Source of the DNA: Paracoccaceae bacterium
GTDB taxonomy: Bacteria; Pseudomonadota; Alphaproteobacteria; Rhodobacterales; Rhodobacteraceae
NCBI GenBank assembly: GCA_902632125.1
Contig: CACPBQ010000001.1
Span: 172,546-236,545 of the forward strand
DNA length: 64,000 nucleotides
Reading direction: 5' to 3'
Under the pieces are notes generated by a model. It had not been told where the DNA came from. It did no database searches and was given only the letters and a program-made list of their open reading frames with translations. The stretch's first letter is position 1; every line of letters starts with the position of its first letter. Both the position numbers and the translations under genes were made by a program. Shown piece after piece: positions 1 through 7,751 of this stretch.

Positions 1-68
1 GCCTGGCTCAAACAAAACGGTCCATCGCTACATCGTTATAAATTTGAAAGTTGACGTCGAGCTTTTTA

Positions 69-78
69 TGTGATCACA
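69..78. promoter_or_regulatory. Perfect palindrome TGTGATCACA, candidate operator
   Basis: This 10-base perfect palindrome lies 8 bases before the ATG at 87 of the GntR-type regulator gene. The same 10-mer occurs twice more in the window, at 30086 and 30127. A repressor bound here would cover the translation-start region, so autoregulation is a reasonable inference. The inner GTGATCAC loosely resembles the GT..AC half-sites of FadR-type regulators. A CRP-like factor is less likely because the arms have no spacer. Confidence 0.45.
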
Positions 79-86
79 AATTCTAC

Positions 87-734
87 ATGAACACTACAAA
101 AATTAAAGAACCTAACCAGGCAGCTCATGATTATGTCTATAGAGGCCTACGAGCCAGAATAATGCATGGAGAAATTCTACCCGCCACATCTATGACTTTG
201 AGAGGAATAGGGAAAGATTATGCCGTCTCGATGACCCCAGCGCGAGAAGCGGTGCGTCGCTTAATAGCTGAAGGTGCCTTAATGCTTTCTCCATCTGGTC
301 GAGTTTCTACAGCAGAGCTTACCCAAGATCGAATTGAGGAACTAGCAGTAATGCGCTCTTTGATAGAGGTAGAGCTTGCCAGTAGAGCGCTACCAAGAGC
401 CCACATAGCGCTAATAGATAGGTTAAAATCTATCAACGCCTCAGTATCGCAGGCTATAGCAGCTCATGATCCTGTTGCATATATAAAAACAAACTTAGAA
501 TTTCATAGGATGTTGTATTTACGAGCTCAAGCTCCTGCGATGTTGGCCATAGCTGAAACGGTTTGGCTTCAATTGGGGCCAACAATGCGATCATTATACG
601 ATAAATTAAATCGCAAAGAACCCCCACATATGCACACTACAATTATAGCGGCACTTTCAGCTGGAGATGAGCCTAGTCTTCGATTAGCTGTAAGATCAGA
701 TGTTACACAGGGGTTACGGCATTTACTTAAATAA
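87..734 (+). CDS. GntR family transcriptional regulator, FCD (FadR-like) type
   Basis: A DNA-binding transcription factor of about 215 residues. The N-terminal winged helix-turn-helix covers about residues 15-75 (VYRGLRARIMHGEILP, then MTPAREAVRRLIAEGAL). An all-helical FCD ligand domain follows, with EFHRMLY as part of the usual metal or effector pocket; members normally sense small organic acids. The track starts at TTG 51, but that extension reads through the TGTGATCACA palindrome, so ATG 87 is preferred. The stop lies one base from the convergent accA stop, so it shares no operon on the right. Its target is unknown; mcl1 or the D-amino-acid genes are nearby possibilities, not evidence. 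Confidence 0.9.
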   Translation: MNTTKIKEPNQAAHDYVYRGLRARIMHGEILPATSMTLRGIGKDYAVSMTPAREAVRRLIAEGALMLSPSGRVSTAELTQDRIEELAVMRSLIEVELASRALPRAHIALIDRLKSINASVSQAIAAHDPVAYIKTNLEFHRMLYLRAQAPAMLAIAETVWLQLGPTMRSLYDKLNRKEPPHMHTTIIAALSAGDEPSLRLAVRSDVTQGLRHLLK

Positions 735-735
735 G

Positions 736-1698
736 CTATGCCACCAGTCCCTTGCTACCCAATTTCAAGAACTTTTTACGACGTTGATTTATAAGTTCTT
801 TTGGTTTTTTTGAATTTAATGCCGATAGCATTGAACTAATAGCTGATTTGACCGACTCAATAGTCCGGTCAGGGTCTCTATGCGCACCGCCAACAGGTTC
901 GTCTATAATTTGATCGCTTATCCCTAAACGGTGTAAATCGTCGGCTGTCAATCGCAAGGCTTCCGCTGCTTCCCGCATTTTTTCTGCATCTTTCCATAAA
1001 ATTGATGCGCAACCTTCTGGGCTAATAACTGAATATATGGAATGCTCAAGCATCGCGACTTTATTGGCAGTTGCAAAGGCTACCGCTCCTCCAGAACCTC
1101 CCTCTCCAATTATAATGCTTATTATCGGCACTCCGATCTGCAGGCATTTCTCAGTGGATCTGGCGATTGCTTCAGATTGACCCCTTTCCTCTGCACCTTT
1201 TCCTGGGTAGGCACCAGGAGTGTCAACCAACGTTATTACTGGCAAACCAAACTTATCAGCTAAGTCCATCAATCGGATTGCTTTTCTATAGCCTTCAGGT
1301 CTGGCCATACCAAAATTACGCTCTATCCGGCTTTTAGTGTCACTACCTTTTTCATGTCCAATCACCACTACAGGTTGGTCAGAAAACCGGGCAAGGCCTC
1401 CAATCACCGCTTGGTCGTCGGCAAAATTTCTGTCTCCAGCTAGAGGAATAAATTCAGAAAACAAAACTTTGACATAATCTCTGCAATGTGGTCTTTCGGG
1501 ATGCCTAGCTATTTGACACTTCCGCCATGGAGTTAAATTCTTATATAAATTAACTAATAATTCTTGAGCTTTTAAATCCAAGTTTTCAGCTTCTTTTTCG
1601 ACATTCATCTCGTCATTTTGACGCGCCATAGCCCTCAATTCCTCAGCTTTACCCTCAATTTCAGCCAAGGGCTTTTCAAAGTCTAAATAATGAACCAT
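736..1698 (-). CDS. accA: Acetyl-CoA carboxylase carboxyltransferase subunit alpha
   Basis: The alpha subunit of the cytoplasmic carboxyltransferase moves the carboxyl group from biotin-BCCP to acetyl-CoA, making malonyl-CoA in the first committed step of fatty acid synthesis with AccD. The crotonase-like core shows [19 protein letters not shown] and [16 protein letters not shown], the conserved oxyanion and biotin-site region. Length, about 320 residues, is normal. The track begins at TTG 1710, but GGAGA lies inside that extension and [17 protein letters not shown] matches the usual N-terminus, so ATG 1698 is chosen. mcl1 lies 105 bases upstream on the same strand and may be co-transcribed. 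Complete and apparently intact. Confidence 0.97.
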   Translation of the reverse strand: MVHYLDFEKPLAEIEGKAEELRAMARQNDEMNVEKEAENLDLKAQELLVNLYKNLTPWRKCQIARHPERPHCRDYVKVLFSEFIPLAGDRNFADDQAVIGGLARFSDQPVVVIGHEKGSDTKSRIERNFGMARPEGYRKAIRLMDLADKFGLPVITLVDTPGAYPGKGAEERGQSEAIARSTEKCLQIGVPIISIIIGEGGSGGAVAFATANKVAMLEHSIYSVISPEGCASILWKDAEKMREAAEALRLTADDLHRLGISDQIIDEPVGGAHRDPDRTIESVKSAISSMLSALNSKKPKELINQRRKKFLKLGSKGLVA

Positions 1699-1803
1699 TA
1701 GCGTCTCCAATACTGCGAGAAATCTCTTGCTTCTGTTAAATATATTTTAATTCAATCCTTCCAACAGATTTCAGATAATTTTGCCATAGTTAATTTTCTA
1801 AAT

Positions 1804-2766
1804 TTATTTGTCATTTTCGATCAAGTTTGCAAGCTTAACTAGGACATGAGCCTGTTTAATCGATGCAATATCAACCATTCGACCCTTGAAAACTGTTGCA
1901 CCCTCACCATTTTCAGCAGCTTTATTCATAGCTTCAATAATTTCCTTAGCTTCTTCAATTGCATCAGGTGAAGGTGTAAAAACTTTATTAGCAGATGCAA
2001 CTTGATTTGGATGAATTACCCATTTACCAACCATACCTAAAGTTGATGCCCGTTTTGCCTCAGCAAAAAATCCTTCAGTGTCGTTAAAATCACCAAACGG
2101 CCCATCTACTGGCAGTACACCATGACTGCGACAAGCGGCGACCAACGAAGCCTGAGCCCAGTGCCATGGATTTGACCAATACTTTTTACCAGCACGATGC
2201 ATATAATAACTGTCCTGAGTACCACCAATACCAGTTGTTACCATTCCCATAGAGGCAGCAAAATCAGCAGCTCCTAAGGCCATTGACTCTATTCGACTGC
2301 TCGAATTTGCGATCTCATTCACATTACTAATACCTGCAGCACTTTCTATAAGTATTTCGAACCCGATATTTTTTGACCGGGCCATTGCTTGCTCAACGGA
2401 TGAAACCAGTGCATCGACAGCGTAGACATCAGCAGCACAACCAACTTTTGGAATAGTTAGATTGTCTAATCTCTCAGAGCAATTTTCCAATAAATCTATC
2501 ACATCCCGATACCAAAAAGGTGTATCTAAACTATTGATGCGAACTGAAACCGTTTTATTTTTCCATTCAAGATTGTTTATGGCTTTGATCACATTCGAGC
2601 GAGCTTTTTCTTTATCGGCGGGAGCAACAGAATCTTCTAAATCAAGATTAATGACATCTGCTTCACTTTTTGCCATTTTTTCAAAAATTTCTGGGCGCGA
2701 ACCTGGACCAAACAACTGACTTCGATTTAAGCGAGCAACAGGAGCTGGTTGGATTTTAAAAGACAT
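1804..2766 (-). CDS. mcl1: L-malyl-CoA / beta-methylmalyl-CoA lyase
   Basis: A CitE-like TIM-barrel lyase that cleaves L-malyl-CoA to acetyl-CoA and glyoxylate and beta-methylmalyl-CoA to propionyl-CoA and glyoxylate; in Rhodobacterales it serves the ethylmalonyl-CoA pathway. Visible are the N-terminal RLNRSQLFGPGSRPEIFEK, the CoA-contact INLDLEDSVAP, and acidic metal ligands in FEILIESAAGI and LGAADFAASMG. The length of 320 residues matches the family (about 318). It is divergent from the dgcN operon across about 280 AT-rich bases that must hold both promoters. Glyoxylate made here links to the glycine metabolism encoded nearby. Confidence 0.93.
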   Translation of the reverse strand: MSFKIQPAPVARLNRSQLFGPGSRPEIFEKMAKSEADVINLDLEDSVAPADKEKARSNVIKAINNLEWKNKTVSVRINSLDTPFWYRDVIDLLENCSERLDNLTIPKVGCAADVYAVDALVSSVEQAMARSKNIGFEILIESAAGISNVNEIANSSSRIESMALGAADFAASMGMVTTGIGGTQDSYYMHRAGKKYWSNPWHWAQASLVAACRSHGVLPVDGPFGDFNDTEGFFAEAKRASTLGMVGKWVIHPNQVASANKVFTPSPDAIEEAKEIIEAMNKAAENGEGATVFKGRMVDIASIKQAHVLVKLANLIENDK

Positions 2767-3050
2767 AATTTATTCGAGTACCCCAGTTTCAAATCCATAA
2801 CAACTAGCAATTTAACATTAAACTGGCAATTTTTTTAATAAATCTTCTCCCAAAAAAAACGCTCTTTATGAGCTTTTTAAACAAAACTCAAAGATCTATA
2901 TTTTTTTAAATATGGTATAAAACAAAATATTCTTTACTTAAAAGAAAAATTTTTAAAAGAACCTTGCAATATTTGATAGTTTTTAACACAAAAAGAAAAA
3001 CATTTAAAAATCAGTCCGATATTCTGCTTTTAGCAATAGGAGATAAAAAA

Positions 3051-4055
3051 GTGATTCCAACACCATACCTGCTTTTTCTAGGCGATGCCCCCGATCAATT
3101 ATCTGCAAAAGTAGCCCAAGGCATAAAAGATTGGCGACCAGAGCATGCGGTCGGGCAGATCAGAATGCCCGGTTGCAATGCCGATCTTGGCTTAGAAGAT
3201 CTTACTCTAGAGCAGGCTTTTGAAAAAGGCGCCCGGACTATGGTAATTGGCGTAGCAAATAGAGGAGGTTATATCTCAGAGGCATGGAAAGCTGTACTAA
3301 TAGAAGCTTTAAACACTGGATTTGATCTTGCCAGTGGTTTGCACAATCTCTTACGTGATGAACGAGATCTGGTCGAGCTTGCCGAGCAAAATGGTAGGAA
3401 GCTACATGATGTCCGAGTGCCAACCGTAGAATATCCCATTGCAAATGGAAAAAACCGGACAGGTAAAAGATGCCTTGCCGTTGGAACAGATTGCTCAGCA
3501 GGAAAAATGTATACTGCACTGGCAATCGATAAATTAATGCAAGCCAGAGGTATGAAATCGACCTTTCGTGCAACTGGCCAAACAGGAATTCTAATTACCG
3601 GTGATGGTGTGCCGTTAGATGCAGTAATTGCCGATTTTATGGCTGGATCAATAGAATATCTGACTCCTCATAATGATCCAGATCATTGGGATTTAATTGA
3701 AGGCCAAGGAAGTTTGTTCCATGTATCCTATTCTGGTGTAACAATGGCTCTCATACACGGTGGTCAACCAGACGCTTTAATCCTTTGTCATGAGCCAACC
3801 AGAAAACATATGAGAGGATTACCCGAGTATAGTCTTCCGGGCCTTAAAGATCTCAATGATACAGCCCTGCATTTAGCAAAAGTTGCTAACCCAAATTGCA
3901 AAGTTATAGGCATTTCAATAAACACCAAAAATATGAAGGAAGAAGAAGCTAAATCCTATCTCTTGTCACAAGAAAAGGAATTAAATTTACCTGCAACAGA
4001 TCCTTTCCGTTTTGGTGCAGATAAGCTTGTAGATGCTTTAAAAGATCTAAATTAA
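3051..4055 (+). CDS. dgcN: DUF1611 protein, probable D-glutamate N-acetyltransferase DgcN
   Basis: A DUF1611-family protein with an N-terminal domain (LFLGDAPDQLSAKVAQG) and a C-terminal P-loop-like domain (AVGTDCSAGKMYTALAI). In marine Proteobacteria DgcN acetylates D-glutamate, and its neighbour DgcA then racemises N-acetyl-D-glutamate, opening a D-glutamate degradation route. The assignment rests on the DUF1611 fold plus the adjacent DgcA-type enolase and D-amino-acid aminotransferase. The track's TTG 2964 start is rejected: AGGAGA at 3038-3043 precedes GTG 3051, where the family-like VIPTPYLLFLGDAP begins, giving 334 residues. Some DUF1611 proteins are annotated differently, so the acetyltransferase role is inferred. 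Confidence 0.82.
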   Translation: MIPTPYLLFLGDAPDQLSAKVAQGIKDWRPEHAVGQIRMPGCNADLGLEDLTLEQAFEKGARTMVIGVANRGGYISEAWKAVLIEALNTGFDLASGLHNLLRDERDLVELAEQNGRKLHDVRVPTVEYPIANGKNRTGKRCLAVGTDCSAGKMYTALAIDKLMQARGMKSTFRATGQTGILITGDGVPLDAVIADFMAGSIEYLTPHNDPDHWDLIEGQGSLFHVSYSGVTMALIHGGQPDALILCHEPTRKHMRGLPEYSLPGLKDLNDTALHLAKVANPNCKVIGISINTKNMKEEEAKSYLLSQEKELNLPATDPFRFGADKLVDALKDLN

Positions 4056-4084
4056 AATTGTAACCAAATTTGGGATGACGCATT

Positions 4085-5047
4085 TTGATTCAGGCTAAAG
4101 TCGAAATATTTCCGCTGGCTCAAGTCTTTAGAATATCAAGAGGAGCAAGGACGCAAGCTGAAGTTGTGAGCGTTGAAATTAATCGAAACCATTTTACAGG
4201 GCACGGCGAGTGCGTTCCTTATGCACGATATAACGAGACATTGGGGAGCGTAATTCAACAAATAGAAAGCTTACCAGCTGATATTGATAGAAAAACTTTA
4301 CAAACCAAGTTGCCAGCTGGAGCAGCCCGCAACGCCGTAGATTGTGCATTATGGGATCTAGAGTCCAAAATGCTCAACCAACCAATTTGGCAGTTAGCAG
4401 GCATGCAGATGCCCAAAAAAGCACTTACTGCTTTTACACTATCGTTAGATGAACCTGAGAATATGTTGAAACAGGCAAAATATAATTCAAACAGACCTCT
4501 ACTGAAAATAAAATTGGGGACCCCCAACGATATGCCACGACTGGAAGCAGTTAGGTTAGGAGCTCCAAATTCCGAGATAATAGTCGATGCAAATGAAGGC
4601 TGGAATGCTGAAACATATACAAAACTAGCACCAGATTTGGTCCGCCTTGGCGTTAAATTAGTGGAACAACCTCTTCCTGCAAACCAAGACGACGCTCTTA
4701 TTGGACTTCCACGCCCACTGCCAATTTGCGCCGATGAAAGTTGCCATGATCGAAGTAGTCTGCGGCAGTTAGTCGGAAAATACGACTATGTTAATATTAA
4801 ATTAGATAAAACTGGGGGTTTGACTGAAGCATTATTATTAAAAAATAAAGCATTAGAGGATGGCTTCAAAATTATGGTTGGCTGTATGGTTGGAAGCTCT
4901 CTAGCCATGGCACCGGCAACACTGATCGCGCAGAATGCGACATTTGTGGACCTGGACGGCCCGTTGTTACTATCGCAAGACAGACATCATGGTCTTTTGT
5001 ATGAAGAAAGTTGGGTATATCCCCCAGTAAGAGAGCTATGGGGCTAA
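4085..5047 (+). CDS. dgcA: Enolase-superfamily racemase, probable N-acetyl-D-glutamate racemase DgcA
   Basis: A dipeptide-epimerase-like enolase superfamily member. The C-terminal barrel shows the catalytic KxK (LLKIKLG), three metal ligands (IIVDANEGW, LVEQPLP, ICADESCHD) and the opposing lysine (NIKLDKTGG), so both general bases for 1,1-proton transfer are present. By sequence alone it could be an L-Ala-D/L-Glu epimerase acting on murein peptides; its place 29 bases after the DUF1611 gene points to the D-glutamate pathway. The start is TTG 4085, with no strong ribosome site, which suggests coupling to dgcN translation. The length of 320 residues is normal. Confidence 0.82.
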   Translation: MIQAKVEIFPLAQVFRISRGARTQAEVVSVEINRNHFTGHGECVPYARYNETLGSVIQQIESLPADIDRKTLQTKLPAGAARNAVDCALWDLESKMLNQPIWQLAGMQMPKKALTAFTLSLDEPENMLKQAKYNSNRPLLKIKLGTPNDMPRLEAVRLGAPNSEIIVDANEGWNAETYTKLAPDLVRLGVKLVEQPLPANQDDALIGLPRPLPICADESCHDRSSLRQLVGKYDYVNIKLDKTGGLTEALLLKNKALEDGFKIMVGCMVGSSLAMAPATLIAQNATFVDLDGPLLLSQDRHHGLLYEESWVYPPVRELWG

Positions 5048-5061
5048 TAAAGGAGCATTAA

Positions 5062-5925
5062 ATGGCCAGAACAGTTTATTTAAACGGCGAATACCTTTTA
5101 GAAAATGAGGCAAAAATCTCAATCTTTGATAGAGGCTTTTTGATGGCTGACGCAGTATATGAAGTTACATCCGTATTAGATGGAAAACTTATTGACTTTA
5201 ATGGCCATACAGATCGATTAAGGAGATCTTTAGACGAGTTAGATATGAAAAATCCTATCTCGTATAAAGAGCTTCTAGAAATTCACAGAGAACTTGTCCT
5301 TTTAAATAACATTAATGAGGGTTTGGTCTATCTCCAGATTTCTCGTGGCGCGCCATCCGATAGAGATTTCGTATTTCCCAACCCAGATGAAACTGATCCA
5401 ACGGTTGTTTTATTTACACAAAACAAACCAGGTTTAGCAAATAGCCCAGCTGCAAAAAAAGGATTAAAAATTGTAAGTATTGATGACGAAAGATGGGGGA
5501 GACGCGATATTAAGACCGTCCAACTTTTATACCCTTCAATGGGCAAAATGATGGCGAAAAAGGTAGGCGCTGACGATGCATGGATGGTTCAAGACGGACA
5601 CGTGACTGAAGGAACTTCCAACAACGCATACATTATCAAAAAAAATAAAATAATTACTCGTGGCATCTCAAATAGTATATTACACGGGATCACTCGAGCC
5701 GCTGTTTTAAGATTTGCAAAGGAAGGTCAAATGCAAGTTGAGGAGCGTAATTTTACAATTGATGAGGCCTACAAAGCTGACGAAGCATTTATTACTTCTG
5801 CCAGTACTTTTGTTATGCCCGTGGTTGAAATTGATGGAAATAAGATTGGTCATGGAAAACCGGGATCCAATACTTCTCGTTTGAGAGAAATTTATCTCGA
5901 AGAGAGCAAAAAAGCCGCAATTTAG
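5062..5925 (+). CDS. dat: D-amino acid aminotransferase (PLP fold type IV)
   Basis: A D-alanine/D-amino-acid transaminase that interconverts D-alanine and 2-oxoglutarate with pyruvate and D-glutamate. It shows YLNGEYLLENEAKISIFDRGF at the N-terminus, the PLP lysine in RRDIKTVQLLYPS, and the cofactor-phosphate segment TEGTSNNAYIIK. AAGGAG precedes ATG 5062, 15 bases after dgcA, so it is the third gene of the operon. Together the three genes could pass amino groups from many D-amino acids to D-glutamate and then convert D-glutamate to the L form. A branched-chain aminotransferase has the same fold, but the sequence and context favour Dat. Confidence 0.88.
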   Translation: MARTVYLNGEYLLENEAKISIFDRGFLMADAVYEVTSVLDGKLIDFNGHTDRLRRSLDELDMKNPISYKELLEIHRELVLLNNINEGLVYLQISRGAPSDRDFVFPNPDETDPTVVLFTQNKPGLANSPAAKKGLKIVSIDDERWGRRDIKTVQLLYPSMGKMMAKKVGADDAWMVQDGHVTEGTSNNAYIIKKNKIITRGISNSILHGITRAAVLRFAKEGQMQVEERNFTIDEAYKADEAFITSASTFVMPVVEIDGNKIGHGKPGSNTSRLREIYLEESKKAAI

Positions 5926-5993
5926 CATAAAAAAAGACGTATCAAAGTTTCAGTTCTTGTAAGAAAGAAAAAGGTATACTAAACTTTTAATGA

Positions 5994-6150
5994 CATGATG
6001 GGAGAACTGTACAGCAGTGCCGAAGGAGCAACCGCCCCCGGAAACTCTCAGGCAAAAGGACCGTCGTGACTAATAACTCTGGAGAGTGATGTTGTTAACA
6101 TCCGCCGAAGGGATAACGATCTCAGGCAAAAGGACAGAGGGGGCATCTAA
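5994..6150 (+). promoter_or_regulatory. Tandem glycine riboswitch upstream of gcvTHP
   Basis: Two glycine aptamers lie in tandem. The first closes with a 7-pair P1 (CATGATG at 5994-6000 with CGTCGTG at 6062-6068) and carries the signature GCCGAAGGAGCAACC and CTCAGGCAAAAGGACCG. The second repeats CCGCCGAAGGGATAACGATCTCAGGCAAAAGGACAGAG, closed by CTCT (about 6077) with AGAG. A TATACT -10-like hexamer sits at 5975-5980. Downstream are two small hairpins (CTTGCAC/GTGCAAG at 6154-6171; GCCGG/CCGGC at 6181-6202) that may form the expression platform. In known cases glycine binding turns on gcv expression. Confidence 0.95.
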
Positions 6151-6217
6151 GTGCTTGCACAACAGTGCAAGGAAATAGATGCCGGGTTTTCGGAATTCCG
6201 GCTAAAGGAAAAACGAA

Positions 6218-7345
6218 ATGGCCCAAGCCCTTAGAAAAACTCCGCTTTATGACTTGCATCGAGATCTTGGAGCAAAACTAACTGAATTTGCAGGTTATGA
6301 AATGCCAGTTCAGTACGGGTTAGGGATCTTGGGCGAACATCAACACACTAGAACAAAGGCTGGTCTTTTTGATGTCAGTCACATGGGCCAAGTTATTCTA
6401 CGTGGCAGATCATATCAGGAAACGGCTCTTGCCCTAGAAAAACTTTTACCTACAGATGTGCTGGGCCTGGAAGCTGGGCGCCAGCGATATGGTTTCCTTA
6501 CAACCAATTCCGGCGGCATTTTTGACGATCTAATGTTTAGCAATAGGGGTGATCATATTTTTATTGTTTTAAATGCCGCATGCAAAAATTCTGATATTAA
6601 ACACCTAAAATCTCTTCTAGAGCCAGAAATTTTAGTGGAAGAAGTCTTAAACCGGGCGCTAATTGCTTTACAAGGTCCAGCATCTGAGACCGTTCTAGGT
6701 GAGCTGAATCCTCAGGTTAAAAATATGAAATTCATGGATGTAGAAACCTTACTTGTTTCCGGAGTTGAATGCTGGATCTCCAGATCAGGATATACCGGCG
6801 AAGATGGTTTTGAAATATCGATCCCCGCTACAGACGCAGAGTCAGTAACAAGAAACATTTTATTAAATGAAAACGTTGAGCTTATTGGTCTCGGAGCCCG
6901 TGACAGTCTTCGTTTGGAGGCAGGTTTGTGCCTTTATGGGCATGATATTAATCAAGCAACCACTCCAGTTGAAGCCTCTTTGAACTGGGCAATCCAGAAA
7001 GTAAGAAGAGCAAATGGCGAAAGGGCGGGTGGCTTTATTGGTAGCAAAATTATCTTGAAACAGCTTGATGAAGGAACTGAAAGAAAAAGAGTGGGATTTT
7101 TGCCACAAACTCGAGCCCCAATGAGGGAAGGCGTAGAAGTTTTTGAAACTGAAAGGTCTAAGGACAGAATCGGGATAATAACATCGGGTGGGTACGGGCC
7201 AACTGTCGGTCATCCCGTTGCAATGGGATATATTGATAGCAAATACGCACAAAATAAAAATAATTTATTCGGCGAACTTCGAGGTAAACGGGTACCAGTA
7301 AAAGTTTCAAAAATTCCTTTTGTCCCATTGAATTTCAAACGATAA
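6218..7345 (+). CDS. gcvT: Glycine cleavage system T protein (aminomethyltransferase)
   Basis: The T protein takes the aminomethyl group from lipoyl-GcvH and passes the one-carbon unit to tetrahydrofolate, releasing ammonia. The folate-binding GcvT domain (GLFDVSHMGQ, RSGYTGEDGFEISIP, LGARDSLRLEAGLCLYGHD) is followed by the C-terminal beta-barrel (GYGPTVGHPVAMGYI). At 375 residues it has the usual length. AAAGGAA precedes the ATG, and it is the first gene behind the glycine riboswitch. Confidence 0.97.
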   Translation: MAQALRKTPLYDLHRDLGAKLTEFAGYEMPVQYGLGILGEHQHTRTKAGLFDVSHMGQVILRGRSYQETALALEKLLPTDVLGLEAGRQRYGFLTTNSGGIFDDLMFSNRGDHIFIVLNAACKNSDIKHLKSLLEPEILVEEVLNRALIALQGPASETVLGELNPQVKNMKFMDVETLLVSGVECWISRSGYTGEDGFEISIPATDAESVTRNILLNENVELIGLGARDSLRLEAGLCLYGHDINQATTPVEASLNWAIQKVRRANGERAGGFIGSKIILKQLDEGTERKRVGFLPQTRAPMREGVEVFETERSKDRIGIITSGGYGPTVGHPVAMGYIDSKYAQNKNNLFGELRGKRVPVKVSKIPFVPLNFKR

Positions 7346-7361
7346 AAATAGGAGAACTAAA

Positions 7362-7721
7362 ATGAAATTTACAGAAGAGCACGAATGGCTTCGAATTGAG
7401 GGTGATATAGTTGTCGTGGGCATTACTGAACATGCAAGCACACAACTTGGCGATGTAGTTTTCGTTGAATTACCCGAAGAAGGATTAATGGTTTCTAAAG
7501 ATGATGAAATCGTGGTTATCGAAAGTGTTAAAGCCGCATCAGATATTCTGGCACCGTTGGACGGAGAGATTATTGAAATAAATGAAGCGTTATCTGATGA
7601 ACCAAGCAAAGTTAATGAAGATCCAATGGGTGATGCATGGTTTTTCAAAATGAAACCATCAGACCCATCACAAGTCGAAGATTACATGACTGAAGACGAA
7701 TATAATAAACTAATTAGCTAA
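7362..7721 (+). CDS. gcvH: Glycine cleavage system H protein (lipoyl carrier)
   Basis: A small lipoyl carrier that shuttles the aminomethyl intermediate between GcvP, GcvT and dihydrolipoamide dehydrogenase. The lipoylation site is the lysine in VIESVKAASD. The 119-residue length and the start MKFTEEHEWLR are typical. AGGAG lies before the ATG, 16 bases after gcvT. Confidence 0.97.
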   Translation: MKFTEEHEWLRIEGDIVVVGITEHASTQLGDVVFVELPEEGLMVSKDDEIVVIESVKAASDILAPLDGEIIEINEALSDEPSKVNEDPMGDAWFFKMKPSDPSQVEDYMTEDEYNKLIS

Positions 7722-7751
7722 TAAAACATTAAAGAAATTAAGGAAGAATTC

